Source: Arcuatula senhousia (taxonomy: Eukaryota; Mollusca; Bivalvia; Mytilida; Mytilidae). Taken from it: DNA of 64,000 nucleotides. The notes beneath the pieces were generated by a model, which was not told where the DNA came from, searched no databases, and saw nothing but the letters and a program-made list of their open reading frames with translations. Made by a program: the position numbers and the translations under genes. Where the stretch lies: positions 29,045,275 through 29,109,274 of the forward strand of contig OZ020308.1 of assembly GCA_963971305.1 (NCBI GenBank), in the 5' to 3' direction. Positions 35,916 through 46,900 of the stretch are shown here, one piece after another. The first letter of the stretch is position 1, and every line of letters starts with the position of its first letter.

Positions 35916-37532
35916 TTACGGCCCTGTTGGTGCATCATTCATCGGATCGGACGCATTGTTACGGGTTGGACTACGAACTGGAGTCATCGGCGTTTCGCGA
36001 GACCTAGGTGGATCGACACTCCGCTCAACTGGGTCATCAGGCGTAAACGCTTCATCATTCGACACTGGATTTCGATAATTGTCATTTTGTTCATTTACAC
36101 TACGACGAACTCGTATATCCCTCCTATTTCTACGTAACTTCTGACCATGTTCGGTGTGCACTTCATACGAGCGAATGTCTACTTTATCGTTGATCGTTCC
36201 TCTCGTCCATGCTTTCGTACGGTCTTGTGGTTTCGGAGAAATCCATACACTCTGTCCATTATCTAGTTCAGATAAGTCTTTCGCTGTTTTGTCATAATAT
36301 TTGCACTGTTGACTCTTGTTGTGAGCGATTTCCTTCGAAACAGTTAATGGAACAGTCGGTTTTAGGAGAGACTCGACAGTTGGTAGTAAAGTCTTAGTAC
36401 GTCTACACATCAGTCTCTGGGCTGGACTACTAGACATTCCTTCGGTCGGAGTGTTACGAAAGTCTAAGATACTCATAAAAATGTCCTTGTGATCCTGACG
36501 GGCACGTTTCATGAGTCGCTTTGCCGTTTTAACAGCCTGCTCCACTTTACCGTTACTTTGTGGGTAAAGGGGAGACGAAGTTACATGATCAAATTCCCAT
36601 TCTGCAGCGAATCGTTCGAATTCACGGCAACTGAATTGTGGTCCATTATCGGAGATAACGACGTCAGGAATTCCATAACGGGAAAATAGTGCACTTAGCT
36701 TACGAATCACAGTTGTTGGTTTTGTCGATTCGAGATAATCAATTTCCCAAAAATTAGAGAAATAGTCTACAGTCACTAAATAGTCTTTTCCGTCAAAAGT
36801 GCACAAGTCGGTACCTATCTTTGCCCAAGGTCTATCTGGAACTTCGTGTGGAATCAACGGTTGTTTCTGTTGTTTAGTCTCAAACATCTGGCATGTTTCA
36901 CAAGTCTGAATGTATTGAGTAATGTCCGAATGCATGCCAGGCCAGAATAAGCATTCCTTCGCGCGACGTAAACAACCACCTAGGCCAATATGCGACGAGT
37001 GTATCCGCCTTACCATATCCTTCCGCAAGGACAAAGGAATTATGGCTCTCTCTCCGCGAAACAAAATACCATCTTGCACCGTCAGCTCATCTCTGAAGTG
37101 ATAATATGGCTTTGCGAGAGGTGAAACATCATCGATTTTCAACGGCCATCCTTGAATAATGGTTTCTCTTAAAACCTGTAACGACTCGTCACGACTAGTG
37201 TTTAGTCTAATGTCATTCAACCGATCATCTGAGATAGGTAAATATTTCACCATGTTCACGATTTCTAAGTCTTTCTCGAAACTCGTAACATCAGTTTCTT
37301 TTAAATACGCCCGACTTAACGTATCTGCCATATACATCGTCTTACCCGCCTTATACCGGATCGCGTAATCATAGTGTTGTATTCTCAACAGCATTCGTTG
37401 TAACCGTCTCGGGGCAGAAAGTAGCGATTTCTTAACAATCGATTCAAGCGGCTTATGATCACTATCTACGTTTACAGATCGACCGTAAGTATATTGATGG
37501 AAACGTTCCAATCCGAACACGACAGCCAACAT
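35916..37532 (-). pseudogene. Gypsy pol, second part: RNase H end and integrase
   Basis: The frame is the same as that of the upstream part and separated from it only by an in-frame TAA at 37,551-37,553; the first ATG after the stop is at 37,532. It contains the rest of RNase H (EMLAVVFGLERFHQY, NVDSDHKPL), the integrase zinc-binding HHCC module (HSSHIG ... CETC) and the integrase core with acidic residues in GTDLCTF, ISDNGPQF and NGKVEQAV. The C-terminus runs into the hAT inverted repeat (stop at 35,916-35,918), so the natural end is lost. The detached tail is at 32,097-32,172. The catalytic residues of the integrase look intact. Confidence 0.9.
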
Positions 37533-37550
37533 CTCTTTCTCTATCTGCGC

Positions 37551-39884
37551 TTACCGCGTTTCAACATCTGTGAGAGCTCGGCTCGCGAACGCGATTGGCT
37601 GCCCATTCTGCAACAGACACGCACCGAGTCCGGTCAGCGACGCATCGCACTGCACTGTTAGTTCTTCCTTCGGGTCGTAATACTTAAGAACCGGATTTGC
37701 ACAAATGAGTTTCTTAATCTCGTTAACCGCGTTATCGTGTGTCTCTAACCAGCACCACTCTACGTCTTTCGTCGTAAGTTTCCGTAACGGTTCACACATA
37801 TCGCTCAGCTTCGGAAGAAACTTGCTAAGATACGTCACGAACCCTACAAACCGCTTTACACCGGTCACGTCAGTAGGTGTTGGCATTTTCATCACCGCGC
37901 GTATCTTTTCTGGATCCGGACGAACACCTTTGCTAGTCAACAAATGTCCTACGAACCGCACTTCTTTCTGCTTAAAAGTCAGTTTATCCGGATTCAATTT
38001 CAGATTTCGCTCACGACATCTCTCCATCAACGCTTTAAAGTTTCGGTCATGATCGCGAATCGCGTCTTCTTCGGTGTCGCCTTTACCGAAAATCACAATA
38101 TCATCATGTACGCAACGGACACCGTTCAACCCTTCGATATTTTGATTCTGCCTGCGCTGAAATTCTTCGGGCGCAGAATTTAGTCCAAATGGCATCCGGA
38201 GCCAACGAAATCTACCATGCGGTGTGTTGAATGTCGTCAACAGCGAGCTATCATGATCTAACTGAACATGCCAGAACCCGTTCTTCGCGTCTGCCACGGA
38301 AAATATCTTCGCGTCTTTCAAGTCCGGAAGAAGTTCCTCGATGGTCGGCATTGGGTAGTGACTGCGTTTAATCGCCTTGTTCAGATCACGCGGGTCCAAA
38401 CAAATTCTGAGTTTATTTGGTTTCTCGACTATCACGATGTTATTAACCCATGGTGTGGGTTCAATAACCGGCACGATGACTTCTTTCTCCGTTAGCCGCT
38501 CTAACTCGGTTTTCAGTTTGTCCCGTAATGCTATCGGGATTTTCCGCGGTGGGTGCACTACAGGAGTAACAGATTCATCGATCTCTAAACGATAAACACC
38601 GGGAAGACACCCTGTACCGTTAAATACATCACTGTATTCGCGTTTAACTGAGCTTTCTGATAACACTGTCTTATCACTCGTAACCGCTAGAATATTGTCA
38701 TAATGTATAGTCATTAGGTTCATACGTTTGCACGTTGCATTACCCAATATCGGTGTCGCGTCCTCTTTTACAACAATGAATACAGTCTCGTACTCGTTTC
38801 CGGTTTTCGGATTCACTAAATTCAGTCGCGTTTGGCCAATCGGCTTCATCTCGGATTTATCGTACGTAGTCAATATAGTCCTCGATCTCTCTAATCGGTA
38901 CGGTAATCCTTCTAATCGGCGGTATGGAATCACATTGCAGCTGGCACCTCCATCCAGTTGGAATTTAATTGGACGATCCTGAATTTTCATCGTTGCGTAA
39001 TCCTGCTTGCGTTCACTATGCTCGACATTCACGGTCTTAATCGTTTCATAGTAGTTTCCACTATCTGAATCTGAATACGCTTCCTCCTGAACAAATCGAA
39101 TCGGCTTTCTCGGTTTTCGCTTCTTTCTGAACGGGGTTTTCGGCGTCGGTTTGTTGTTACACACTTTCGCGAAATGATCCTTCTGTTCGCAATTATCACA
39201 GATCTTTCCGTATGCCGGACACTTTTCCTTCACGAATTCATGTATACCTCCACAGTATTTACACTTCGGCTTCGGTTTCGGTTTATCCTTGTGAGTTTTC
39301 GGTCTGGCTCCCTGTGATCGAATAGAATGTACTTCCGCGTTGCTTTCAATCTCTTTGATGTTTTCCTTAGACAACTCTGACGCTCGACAGATTTCTTCAC
39401 ACGATTTCAATGTCAACTTTTTCTCTCTCAGCAAACGTTCTCTCAGTTGAGTGTCAAGAATTCCTACCAGAATACGATCTCGTATGAGTGATTGTTCAAG
39501 AATCCCAAACCCACATGTTGCAGCTAACAGTTTCAGTTCAGTGACATATTTAGAAATTGACTCACCACTCTGTTGCACTCGGGAATTGAATTTATATCGT
39601 TCTACACTTTCATTTTTCTCTGGATTACAGTAAGAGTCAAAGGCATCTAACACATGTTTCTGTGTACGCTGGGTTTCATCAGGCTCAGCGAATGTCACAG
39701 TGTCATAAATCTCTCTTCCTCGGGTTCCGATCAAGTATTTAAACATTTTCACTTTATACTTATCGTCCTTATCGTCCATAGCTAGGTCCGAATATATGGA
39801 GAACTCTTCTTTCCACTTTTTCCATGCATGAGAAAGATTGGGAATGTCAAAGTTCATTTTCTCTGGAGCTTTTATTGGATCCAT
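37551..39884 (-). CDS. Gypsy gag-pol, first part: gag, protease, reverse transcriptase, 777 aa
   Basis: Starts MDPIKAPEKM about 90 bases inside the 5' LTR. The gag region ends in two cysteine/histidine knuckles (CKYCGGIHEFVKEKC, residues about 208-222, and CDNCEQKDHFAKVC, about 229-242) followed by a basic stretch. A retropepsin-like site at residues about 311-314 reads DGGA instead of the usual D-S/T-G-A. The reverse transcriptase has ICLDPRDLN, the first catalytic Asp in FSVADAKNG (Asp532), WLRMPFGL, and the paired Asp in CVHDDIVIFG (594-595). The start of RNase H (VQCDASLTG) follows, then the frame ends at TAA (37,551-37,553), inside RNase H. Gag and pol share one frame. The altered protease motif and the stop suggest a defective copy. 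Confidence 0.92.
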   Translation of the reverse strand: MDPIKAPEKMNFDIPNLSHAWKKWKEEFSIYSDLAMDDKDDKYKVKMFKYLIGTRGREIYDTVTFAEPDETQRTQKHVLDAFDSYCNPEKNESVERYKFNSRVQQSGESISKYVTELKLLAATCGFGILEQSLIRDRILVGILDTQLRERLLREKKLTLKSCEEICRASELSKENIKEIESNAEVHSIRSQGARPKTHKDKPKPKPKCKYCGGIHEFVKEKCPAYGKICDNCEQKDHFAKVCNNKPTPKTPFRKKRKPRKPIRFVQEEAYSDSDSGNYYETIKTVNVEHSERKQDYATMKIQDRPIKFQLDGGASCNVIPYRRLEGLPYRLERSRTILTTYDKSEMKPIGQTRLNLVNPKTGNEYETVFIVVKEDATPILGNATCKRMNLMTIHYDNILAVTSDKTVLSESSVKREYSDVFNGTGCLPGVYRLEIDESVTPVVHPPRKIPIALRDKLKTELERLTEKEVIVPVIEPTPWVNNIVIVEKPNKLRICLDPRDLNKAIKRSHYPMPTIEELLPDLKDAKIFSVADAKNGFWHVQLDHDSSLLTTFNTPHGRFRWLRMPFGLNSAPEEFQRRQNQNIEGLNGVRCVHDDIVIFGKGDTEEDAIRDHDRNFKALMERCRERNLKLNPDKLTFKQKEVRFVGHLLTSKGVRPDPEKIRAVMKMPTPTDVTGVKRFVGFVTYLSKFLPKLSDMCEPLRKLTTKDVEWCWLETHDNAVNEIKKLICANPVLKYYDPKEELTVQCDASLTGLGACLLQNGQPIAFASRALTDVETR

Positions 39885-39960
39885 ATTTGCACTATTTTTA
39901 ACTTCAGCGAGTTTAAAATCAGTTGTCTATGTTCCTTTCACGTTTATAAAAGTTCCTTTT

Positions 39961-39972
39961 CCGCTGCCACCA
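39961..39972 (-). other. Primer binding site, tRNA-Leu
   Basis: Directly inside the 5' LTR. The + strand reads CCGCTGCCACCA, equal to the 3' end plus CCA of an animal tRNA-Leu (AAG isoacceptor, from memory), so the element strand TGGTGGCAGCGG would pair with it to prime reverse transcription. Confidence 0.75.
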
Positions 39973-40154
39973 TGTTTCGTGTTTGTATTTTGGTGATACA
40001 TGTGTTTATGTCTTTTGGGCCATGTGTATATTTCAAGCTAAGGAGGCTGACATTTTTATTATGGTTGATCTAGATTACAGAATGCTAATTTTACAAAACG
40101 AATTTAACACTTTTAGTGAAACGAACTTAAGATCAAAATCAGATAATCGTTACA
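39973..40154 (-). repeat. 5' LTR of the gypsy element
   Basis: 182 bp, indistinguishable by eye from 31,757-31,938. The target duplication ACTCG follows at 40,155-40,159. The flank then continues CATCAGACGTAT as in the uninterrupted paralogous site at about 31,670. Confidence 0.95.
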
Positions 40155-40465
40155 ACTCGCATCAGACGTATCTTTAAATTATTCACCTTGAATTCTCACT
40201 TTTTGGACAGGACAGTTCCTATTTTTAGCGGTGTGAGATTTTTCTTTCTTCCGTAAATGACTCTTTTCAGTGTGAGATGACCAGGTTGAGATGCGAGCAC
40301 GTGCAGCGATCTCACACTGGTCAATTAACCAATTATAACCGCCGGTACTGATATTGATCGAGGATGTCGACCAATGAAATACAATGTTATTTAAAACTTT
40401 CGGTTTTTAGAATGAAGCCACCTTAGGTTTCGGAATATAAAAATTTAATTTTTACGGAAGAAATA

Positions 40466-40629
40466 GGTACTTACAAGCGTTCTTGGAAAACCGGCAATGA
40501 TCTTTCACTCGTGATAGAATTTTTTGGGTCTTTTGGCTCGTTCCGCTGCGCTCCACTCGAAAAAAGACTGAAAAATTCTATCACTCGTGAAAGATCAGCC
40601 GGTCTTTTCCAAGAACTTATGTAAGAACC
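40466..40629. repeat. Foldback (hairpin) element 1
   Basis: Arms of about 65-70 bases (40,466-40,533 and 40,560-40,629) are nearly perfect reverse complements. They share 'TTCTTGGAAAA', 'GATCTTTCACTCGTGATAGA' and their complements, with a loop of about 26 bases (GGCTCGTTCCGCTGCGCTCC). It could form a long cruciform or RNA hairpin. I see no coding. Confidence 0.85.
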
Positions 40630-40764
40630 TATAAGTCTCACACCACCCCATGTGAGATAGCATCGTGCAGTTTCCAAGGGACGTAACTCTATTGTTTACG
40701 TCACGATATGTTTTGTAAACAAATCCAAGTTGTACAATTTACCAGTTTAGTGAGAAAAATAATC

Positions 40765-40915
40765 AAACACCGATGATTAGGGCAAGATAAGGAAATCTCC
40801 GACACCCTTGGGTAAGATTTCTTTACATCTGCAACTCGGCAGAGCCTCGTTGCAGACTTGAAATCTTACCCTCGGGGTGTCGGAGATTTCCTTATCTTGC
40901 CCTAACACCGGTGTT
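40765..40915. repeat. Foldback (hairpin) element 2
   Basis: A second long inverted repeat 135 bases after the first. Arms 40,765-40,834 and 40,849-40,915 share 'GGGCAAGATAAGGAAATCTC' + 'CGACACCC', GGTAAGATTT and TGCAAC with their complements. The loop is only about 14 bases (TCGGCAGAGCCTC). Confidence 0.88.
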
Positions 40916-41934
40916 AGATTCTTATTTGATTTTGATCAAACCGGGCATTTAACCTTGCTCATTGTGAATTATTTAGCTGCAATCAGTGCTGTAAGGAGCC
41001 GAGTTCAGTTATACAGTTTTTTTCTATCAAAGAGCAACTAGCCTAAGGGCTTAGCTGTTTTTATTACTTATAGAAAAAACAAATTCTACGTATTTTATAT
41101 TTTTTCATATGTACATGTTACACCTTTAAACGTCGAGGTATTTATATGGGGTACATGTATTTATATGGTATGGGTTTCGAGCGTGTGTTCGCCCATCTTC
41201 ATAATCATTAAAATACAACTCCTTTATATCATTTGATCTGCTTGCTATATGTGACATCGGGGGTATTTATTTGTGAACTACGACTCATTGTATGACCCGC
41301 CCACGTATATGGGCCAGAAATAATTAAACCTTTGTCCATCCATTCATATTTCCGTAACACTTTGGTAAAGTTCTTGGATAAGGTCCATATCTTGGTACTA
41401 CAGTTTGAGTGTCAATGACATTTCTCCACTAGATGTGTCTAGCACAGCAGTACACCACCCATATTAAAGATCTCAAGTCACTGCAACCAATATATATATT
41501 ACGCACCAAGGACTTTGGTAAATCTCTCGGTTACGGTCGATACCGGGTTCTTGATATTTCAACTCTAGCTTTGTTTTTGGGATAACGATATTACCAACTA
41601 AAAATTTGGTCACTGTCACTTATTCTTTACGCATGAACGACTTTGGTTAATTTGTTTAAGGTCAATAGCTCGAATGCTACACGTCGAGAATCAATGATAT
41701 TTAAAAAATGGGCGGACATCCGTGACTCAAAGACATATTTTCTAGTTAAACATTTTGGAATTTAATTGTTAAATTAGACAACACAATAAACGACTGGTAT
41801 TTTAAAGTCTTACTGCATGTCCTTTATGTAAACTTGATCAGAAACTAAAATAATTTGGTGATTTTTATGCATGTCTATTGTAGGGTCCATGTTTTGTAAA
41901 GCACTATGGTGTCATATTTGTCACAGACATCTGT
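40916..41934. other. Intergenic, nothing recognised
   Basis: No supported reading frame. Segments such as 'TTACGCACCAAGGACTTTGG' and 'TCGGTTACGGTCGATACC' suggest old dispersed repeat, but I cannot name one. Confidence 0.4.
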
Positions 41935-42969
41935 GACTCGGACAAAAACACGCCCATAAATGAACTTCTTGAGTTATAAGTATCGTAAAAGACGTGCGCA
42001 CGTCCAGACTCAGTCAGAGAAGTCTGTATCCAAACACGATTGCCTTCATTTACTTAACATACGACGATTCGACTCGAGGAAAATGTACCAGGCGCTACAA
42101 CCAAAGACATGTGTAGAGTTTCTTTCACATCATGTGCAACCCGAAGTTCTGTATTCGTGTACTTATTGCTGCACGTCTATACGGTCCATGAAAACAAATA
42201 TAGACCGGTAACTGGGACGACAAACACGCTGTCGTCTGGGACCCAAAATGGCCGTTTTCGTTCTATATAATCCGGTTAAACCGGACAATGGTGTTGAATT
42301 TGTATGAAATGTCTGAAGTTAGTTGAACGTAGAAGAAAGGACGTTTTTCATCTTGTTTACTGTAAGGTGAAAACAATATAGGTTAGCCTATCTAATTTTA
42401 TTTGATCATATTTTAATTTCAATTAAGAGACTTCAGTGTCTACTGTGCTGTAAACATCGTAATGTAGCAATCAAGTTTAGAACGTATCATACTAATCTAC
42501 AAACGAATTTGGATTTTTTTTCGTTTTTTTTTTGTTCAATTTATTTTTTAACCTTTTTTCTTATGCCTTTTATATCCCTTACATGTGCGTATCTTTAACG
42601 CTGTATTTACGCAAATTTGTCAATATTACGGCTAAACGTTGAAATAAACGCACAACTCATTTTATTGTGATTTCTTTTTAATGTTTGTTTTTAGTGTATT
42701 ATTTTCCACAGTAAATTACTAGTATATTCATTATAAAAGGGTCATGTTAATGTTAAAAATGTTTCAATTATACCTCCATAGACCACGAACTTACCATCAG
42801 TAGAAATGGCAGATATCATATCCGTCAGGTTCCTCCGCATAGCCTCGAACGTTTCAACCGTCACATACTTGGCGTCCTCTACCGTCCCATTTTGTACAGA
42901 TTTACAATTCACTCCAGGAGATAACACCAAAACGAAACACAAGTGGACAAATACTTATTCCATACCCAT
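41935..42969 (-). pseudogene. C1q-domain gene, locus C (multiply broken)
   Basis: Exon 1 (42,969-42,795) has the family block KYVTVETFEAMRRNLTDMISAIS and a G|GTAAGT donor, but its signal-peptide region has an in-frame TAA four codons after the candidate ATG. Exon 2 (42,359-41,935) still shows PFFYVQLTSDISYKFNTIVRF, PVTGLY-like, NTELRVA, SSSRIVVC, VWIQTS and RSSFMGVFLSES in different frames. It has a TAG within the LYNE region, a TAG in the WTV segment and a TAA after IVVC, besides frame shifts. The exon junction is also out of phase. This is a clear relic of a C1q gene like locus D. Confidence 0.88.
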
Positions 42970-43408
42970 GATACCACATAACCAAAGATTTGGCTAAATG
43001 AAAATTGTAACTCGAATTTGGCAACATCATGTTTATTAATCATTATAACTGTCAACATGAAATGTGATTCCGTACATAATGCCAATTCTAGCTTTTAACA
43101 TCAAGGTCAATGACACTACAACCAAGGTATATGACTTATTGTATAACTATAATTCTGATGCTGCAATTAATGAAACTTGTGTAAAAGCAACACATTCTTA
43201 CCGGCAAAGTCTAAGTCGGCTCAGAAAACAGGAAGAAGATGCACAATGATTCCCTTTAGTAGAAGCTGAGAAATCTGTTATGAAAGATTGTTACGGACGG
43301 ACAGACAAGGTGATTGCTATATAGCACCCTCTCTTAAGAGTGGAGAAAAATGATGCATTGTCTATAAAATAAATAACGGGTAATAGGACATATAGTTTAA
43401 ACAAAGAT

Positions 43409-43559
43409 CAGTGGCGGACACAGAAGGGGACCAGAGGGCCCGCCCACCCACCCCGCCCCCTTTGGATATAGAGAGAATCATTGTAGCAAGGCTGAAGTTG
43501 TCTCCCCTCAGCCAGTCAGTGTCCCCCCTCTCTTTTCGAAATTTCTGGATCCGCCACGG
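43409..43559. mobile_element. Short hAT-like MITE
   Basis: About 150 bp with terminal inverted repeats around CAGTGGCGGA..CAGAA and, in complement, CCGTGGCGGATCCAGAA. The interior is rich in G and C homopolymers (CCCGCCCACCCACCCCGCCC). Flanks are AAGAT (43,404-43,408) and CAGAT (43,560-43,564), a 4-of-5 match to a target duplication. The ends resemble other CAG(T/G)GGC-G(T/G)A elements in this window (1,684 and 32,173). Confidence 0.7.
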
Positions 43560-43940
43560 CAGATAAGTATTTCATTGTTGATAAAGATGCATTTGAAATC
43601 GATCTTATGCAAAATCAATACACTTGTGCTTTGAAAAAAAACCAAACAAACAAACAAAAATACAGCATAAAAACAACAAAACAAAAACCAAACAATAAAA
43701 TACAAAAGACACCAATATACATGTGAACGAATAACCAACAACATCTTGGACTTTAAATTATTATACAATTAAACGTTTTTGTTCACGAGTACATGTATGA
43801 TGTTATAGAGAAGCAAGTGATAGTGAGTTAAACGGTCCATCATGAATATTTATTGATAAAACCTTTGTAACGCTTCATTAAGTTGAAAATAATACAAAGA
43901 AAGACATATGATTATTCTTTAATATTTGTTATAAAACTGT

Positions 43941-46900
43941 CTAAGTTTCAGAGAGTAAAACACCCATGAATGAACTTCTTGAATTATACGTATCGTCAAA
44001 GAAGTGATTAGGTCCCATTTGGTTTGGGGCTCTAATCCAAACGTGTTCACCTGAAACGTGTTCGTGTGAATCCAAACGTGTTCACCTTCATTGACCGTAC
44101 AAACCAGAACTCTGCTCGACGAAATAGTACCAGTAGTCCCACCAAAATTCATGTGTAAAGTTTCTTCTACTTGATTTGCCACACGAAGTTCGGTGTTTGG
44201 ATATTTTGCGCTTATAGTTTGTATTGTCCAGGAAAACAAATAAAGACCCGTAACTGGAGCGATAAACACGCTGTCGCCGGTGTTGAAATGGTTGCCTTCG
44301 TTGTACAAGACCCGATTGAAACGGACGATGGTGTTGAAGTTGTAGCTTATGTCTGTGGTCAGTTGTACGTAAAAGAAAACACGTTTCACTTACTTTTCTT
44401 CAGCTGAAAGATACCATTTTATTTACTTAATAAATGTTTTTTTTTCATAATTGAATTAACCAAGATTATATTTAATTTATACCACTATGTCATAAAATAT
44501 AACGAGATACCCTGCACTAATCATGCTTTATCAGTAGATAAGGCTAAATTCCTGAAAGACCCCCCTCATTAATTATCATAAACTTTCATTTAGCAACCTC
44601 TAAAGTCCCGTGGTATAAATCAGTTATCCCACATCGGGCATCCGCCCTCAGGGGAATAGCTAACATTATTAGCCCCCTGTGAGACCATTACTGTCAAATA
44701 AATATCTTGTATATTGTACTTGCAAAAATGAGCTGCGGAAAAAATAAGTCTTACCCCACATTCATGACATTGTAGAATTGTAAATGCGTACAAGCACCTA
44801 CTCATTCAAACATACCAGTAATCGTATAATTTGTATGCTTTAATTTAGATATGAAGTTGGTTAATGCGCAAAGTAGCAGTTGGATTAGGTTAATTTTAGT
44901 TTTATGCCCATTGTAACTGTAAGCGTACATATATTATACCCGATTGTCTTATCATGGAGATATGACTATATGTTTTCTGTAAGACAAGTTGGCTTACTCA
45001 CGCACCTGGTTGAACTCCTTAACTAACAAATTAAGGACGCACATAATATAAAAACAAGTTGCTTTTCTTCCAAAAAGCAATCGTGGGCGCATGGTATTTT
45101 TAAAAAAAAACTGGTATATGTTAGTTTTTGTGGATTTAATTTTACACTTACACTTTTTGTATTATTTGAAGCTTTTAAGTTACAAACTTAAGTGTATGAT
45201 GTATGCACTATATTGGAACTTGACGCTTGACACTTCGGAATACAATTATGCATTTGGAAAATTAAAAATACCTAATTAATAAGAAACCAGAATACTTATA
45301 CTTTCAAAATTGTATTAATATATTTTGTCTAATATAGTTCTCCAAGTATAAACATAACTACAGTGCTGTCAGCTAATTTGACGCACTCAAGGGTTTAGGT
45401 GCTATTTTACAATTATTTTTTCATTGTTTTTAAAGTTTAATTTACAAAAGAATACAGAAAAACATGTTTTCTTTTAGACACTGTTTCTATTTTTTAATAT
45501 GAAACTTAGGCCCAAACTCGAAAAAAAAAAATGCTCGAAAGTACTTTACCCCCTTTTTTACGGACTTGCCTGTGACACACAGGCTATATTCTGCGAAAGC
45601 TACACCAACCAACGTTTGTACAGTCGGAGGTCATTTCAAATAATTGTAAAAGGAAAACATTAACCACCTAACTTGAAAAAATAGGATGTACGGCAGGGTT
45701 TTTAGGGTCAAAATTGACGTTCTTAGCCAATAACACGTTTTCGTGGATAAATAGTCAGTGAAAATATTTTTGTCATAGTTCTTGCACTGTAAGGTTGAAA
45801 ACACTTCACTGTTCACAAAATTATAAATTATTAGTAAAAAAAACACAAAATGATAGCGTAAAAATAAAGCCAGTGCATTACATTACCCGATGCGTCAAAT
45901 AGGACGACACGGCTGTATAATGATGACTTTGAGATATTTTTACGATGATTGCGTTTAAACGGACTTTACCCTACTCAATAAACACATTTGTAACAGACCG
46001 ATTGCGAATTTATCATTGGCTGTTTTCAGTTGACCTACTCTAGTTAACTCGAGTTAACTCGAGTAACAAATAAACGACTGGAGTTCGGACTCGGGTAAAC
46101 CCCGATGACCTTTAACCCCTACTCGAGTTTAACTCTGGCAAAGGCAGGATTGGTAGAGTACGTGACGTCACGAGTAAAGTTTACCTGCGACAATGGGACT
46201 AGATTTCTTAAATAATACGTATCTAATGTTAAATTTACCTAAAGTTACAATAGAAAATAATGTTTTTTATTTTATTATTTAAAAGTCTTGAAGTTTTATT
46301 GTAATAATATTGTCGCTATGGTCAACTCTATTCTAGAGTACCCCGTTTTATTGAGAAAAGTTACACGAATAAACCTGACACTAGAATAATTTGTTCAGAT
46401 GAAAAATCAAATGCGCATGATCCTACCGAGCTAATAATAGAAAATTACTCTACTAAGGTTTACTCGAGTAGGTCAACTGAAAACGGCCATTAATTATGGT
46501 ATTGTTGTATTAACAGACCAAAACCTCTGTTACCCGAATGACGGCCGTGTTACAGCATTGTTCCTATAAGCTATTGTTCTCTAAAAATAAATCCCTCTAC
46601 TAGTCCCTTGCTAACAAGTTTATCTTGTGACGAAATATTATGTAAACAGTAACTAAATATATCTAGGTCAGATGTTGAAAATTGTTTTCATCGGTATAAA
46701 TAATATTGATAAGTTTAGCATGTCAGGTCACAGGTGGAGAAAATAATTATTGTTTTTATAAGTACGATGTATGCACAGGCAAATTGTTTATTTATTGAAA
46801 CACTGGCTGATCAATGTCACTTGGACATGTTGGAGAATGGAGAATGTTTGTACAAACAAAAACAATTAACCGCCTTGCCTGAGACGTTATCCCTTAGAGG

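Larger units (their letters stand above)
32173..35926 (+). mobile_element. hAT-type DNA transposon, apparently complete
   Basis: The terminal inverted repeats are perfect for 14 bp: CAGGGCCGTAACTA at 32,173-32,186 and its complement at 35,913-35,926. TTGGT flanks both sides (32,168-32,172 and 35,927-35,931), a 5-bp target duplication; classical hAT elements make 8 bp. Subterminal G/C-rich hairpins occur on both sides (32,804-32,842 and 35,827-35,846). It carries one intact transposase gene. It inserted into the gypsy element, whose LTRs are still identical, so the hAT insertion is the younger event. Confidence 0.93.
31757..40154 (-). mobile_element. Ty3/gypsy LTR retrotransposon with a nested hAT insertion
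   Basis: The element lies on the - strand. The two LTRs are 182 bp, start TG and end CA on their own strand, and show no difference by eye. The flanking 5-bp target duplication is ACTCG (31,752-31,756 and 40,155-40,159). A primer binding site complementary to the 3' end of tRNA-Leu (CCGCTGCCACCA) adjoins the 5' LTR, and a purine tract (AAAGAAAGAAGGA) adjoins the 3' LTR. The gag-pol order is gag, protease, reverse transcriptase, RNase H, integrase, as in Ty3/gypsy. The frame is broken by one in-frame stop and, near its end, by the hAT transposon at 32,173-35,926. Without that insertion the element is about 4.6 kb. Confidence 0.95.

Noticed and set aside
43064..43249. 61-codon frame between C1q loci C and D
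   Set aside because: No domain, no splice context, and a composition like flanking non-coding DNA.
43508..43768. Frame ending RGGSRNFEKRGG
   Set aside because: This peptide is the translation of the terminal repeat of a small DNA transposon, not a protein.
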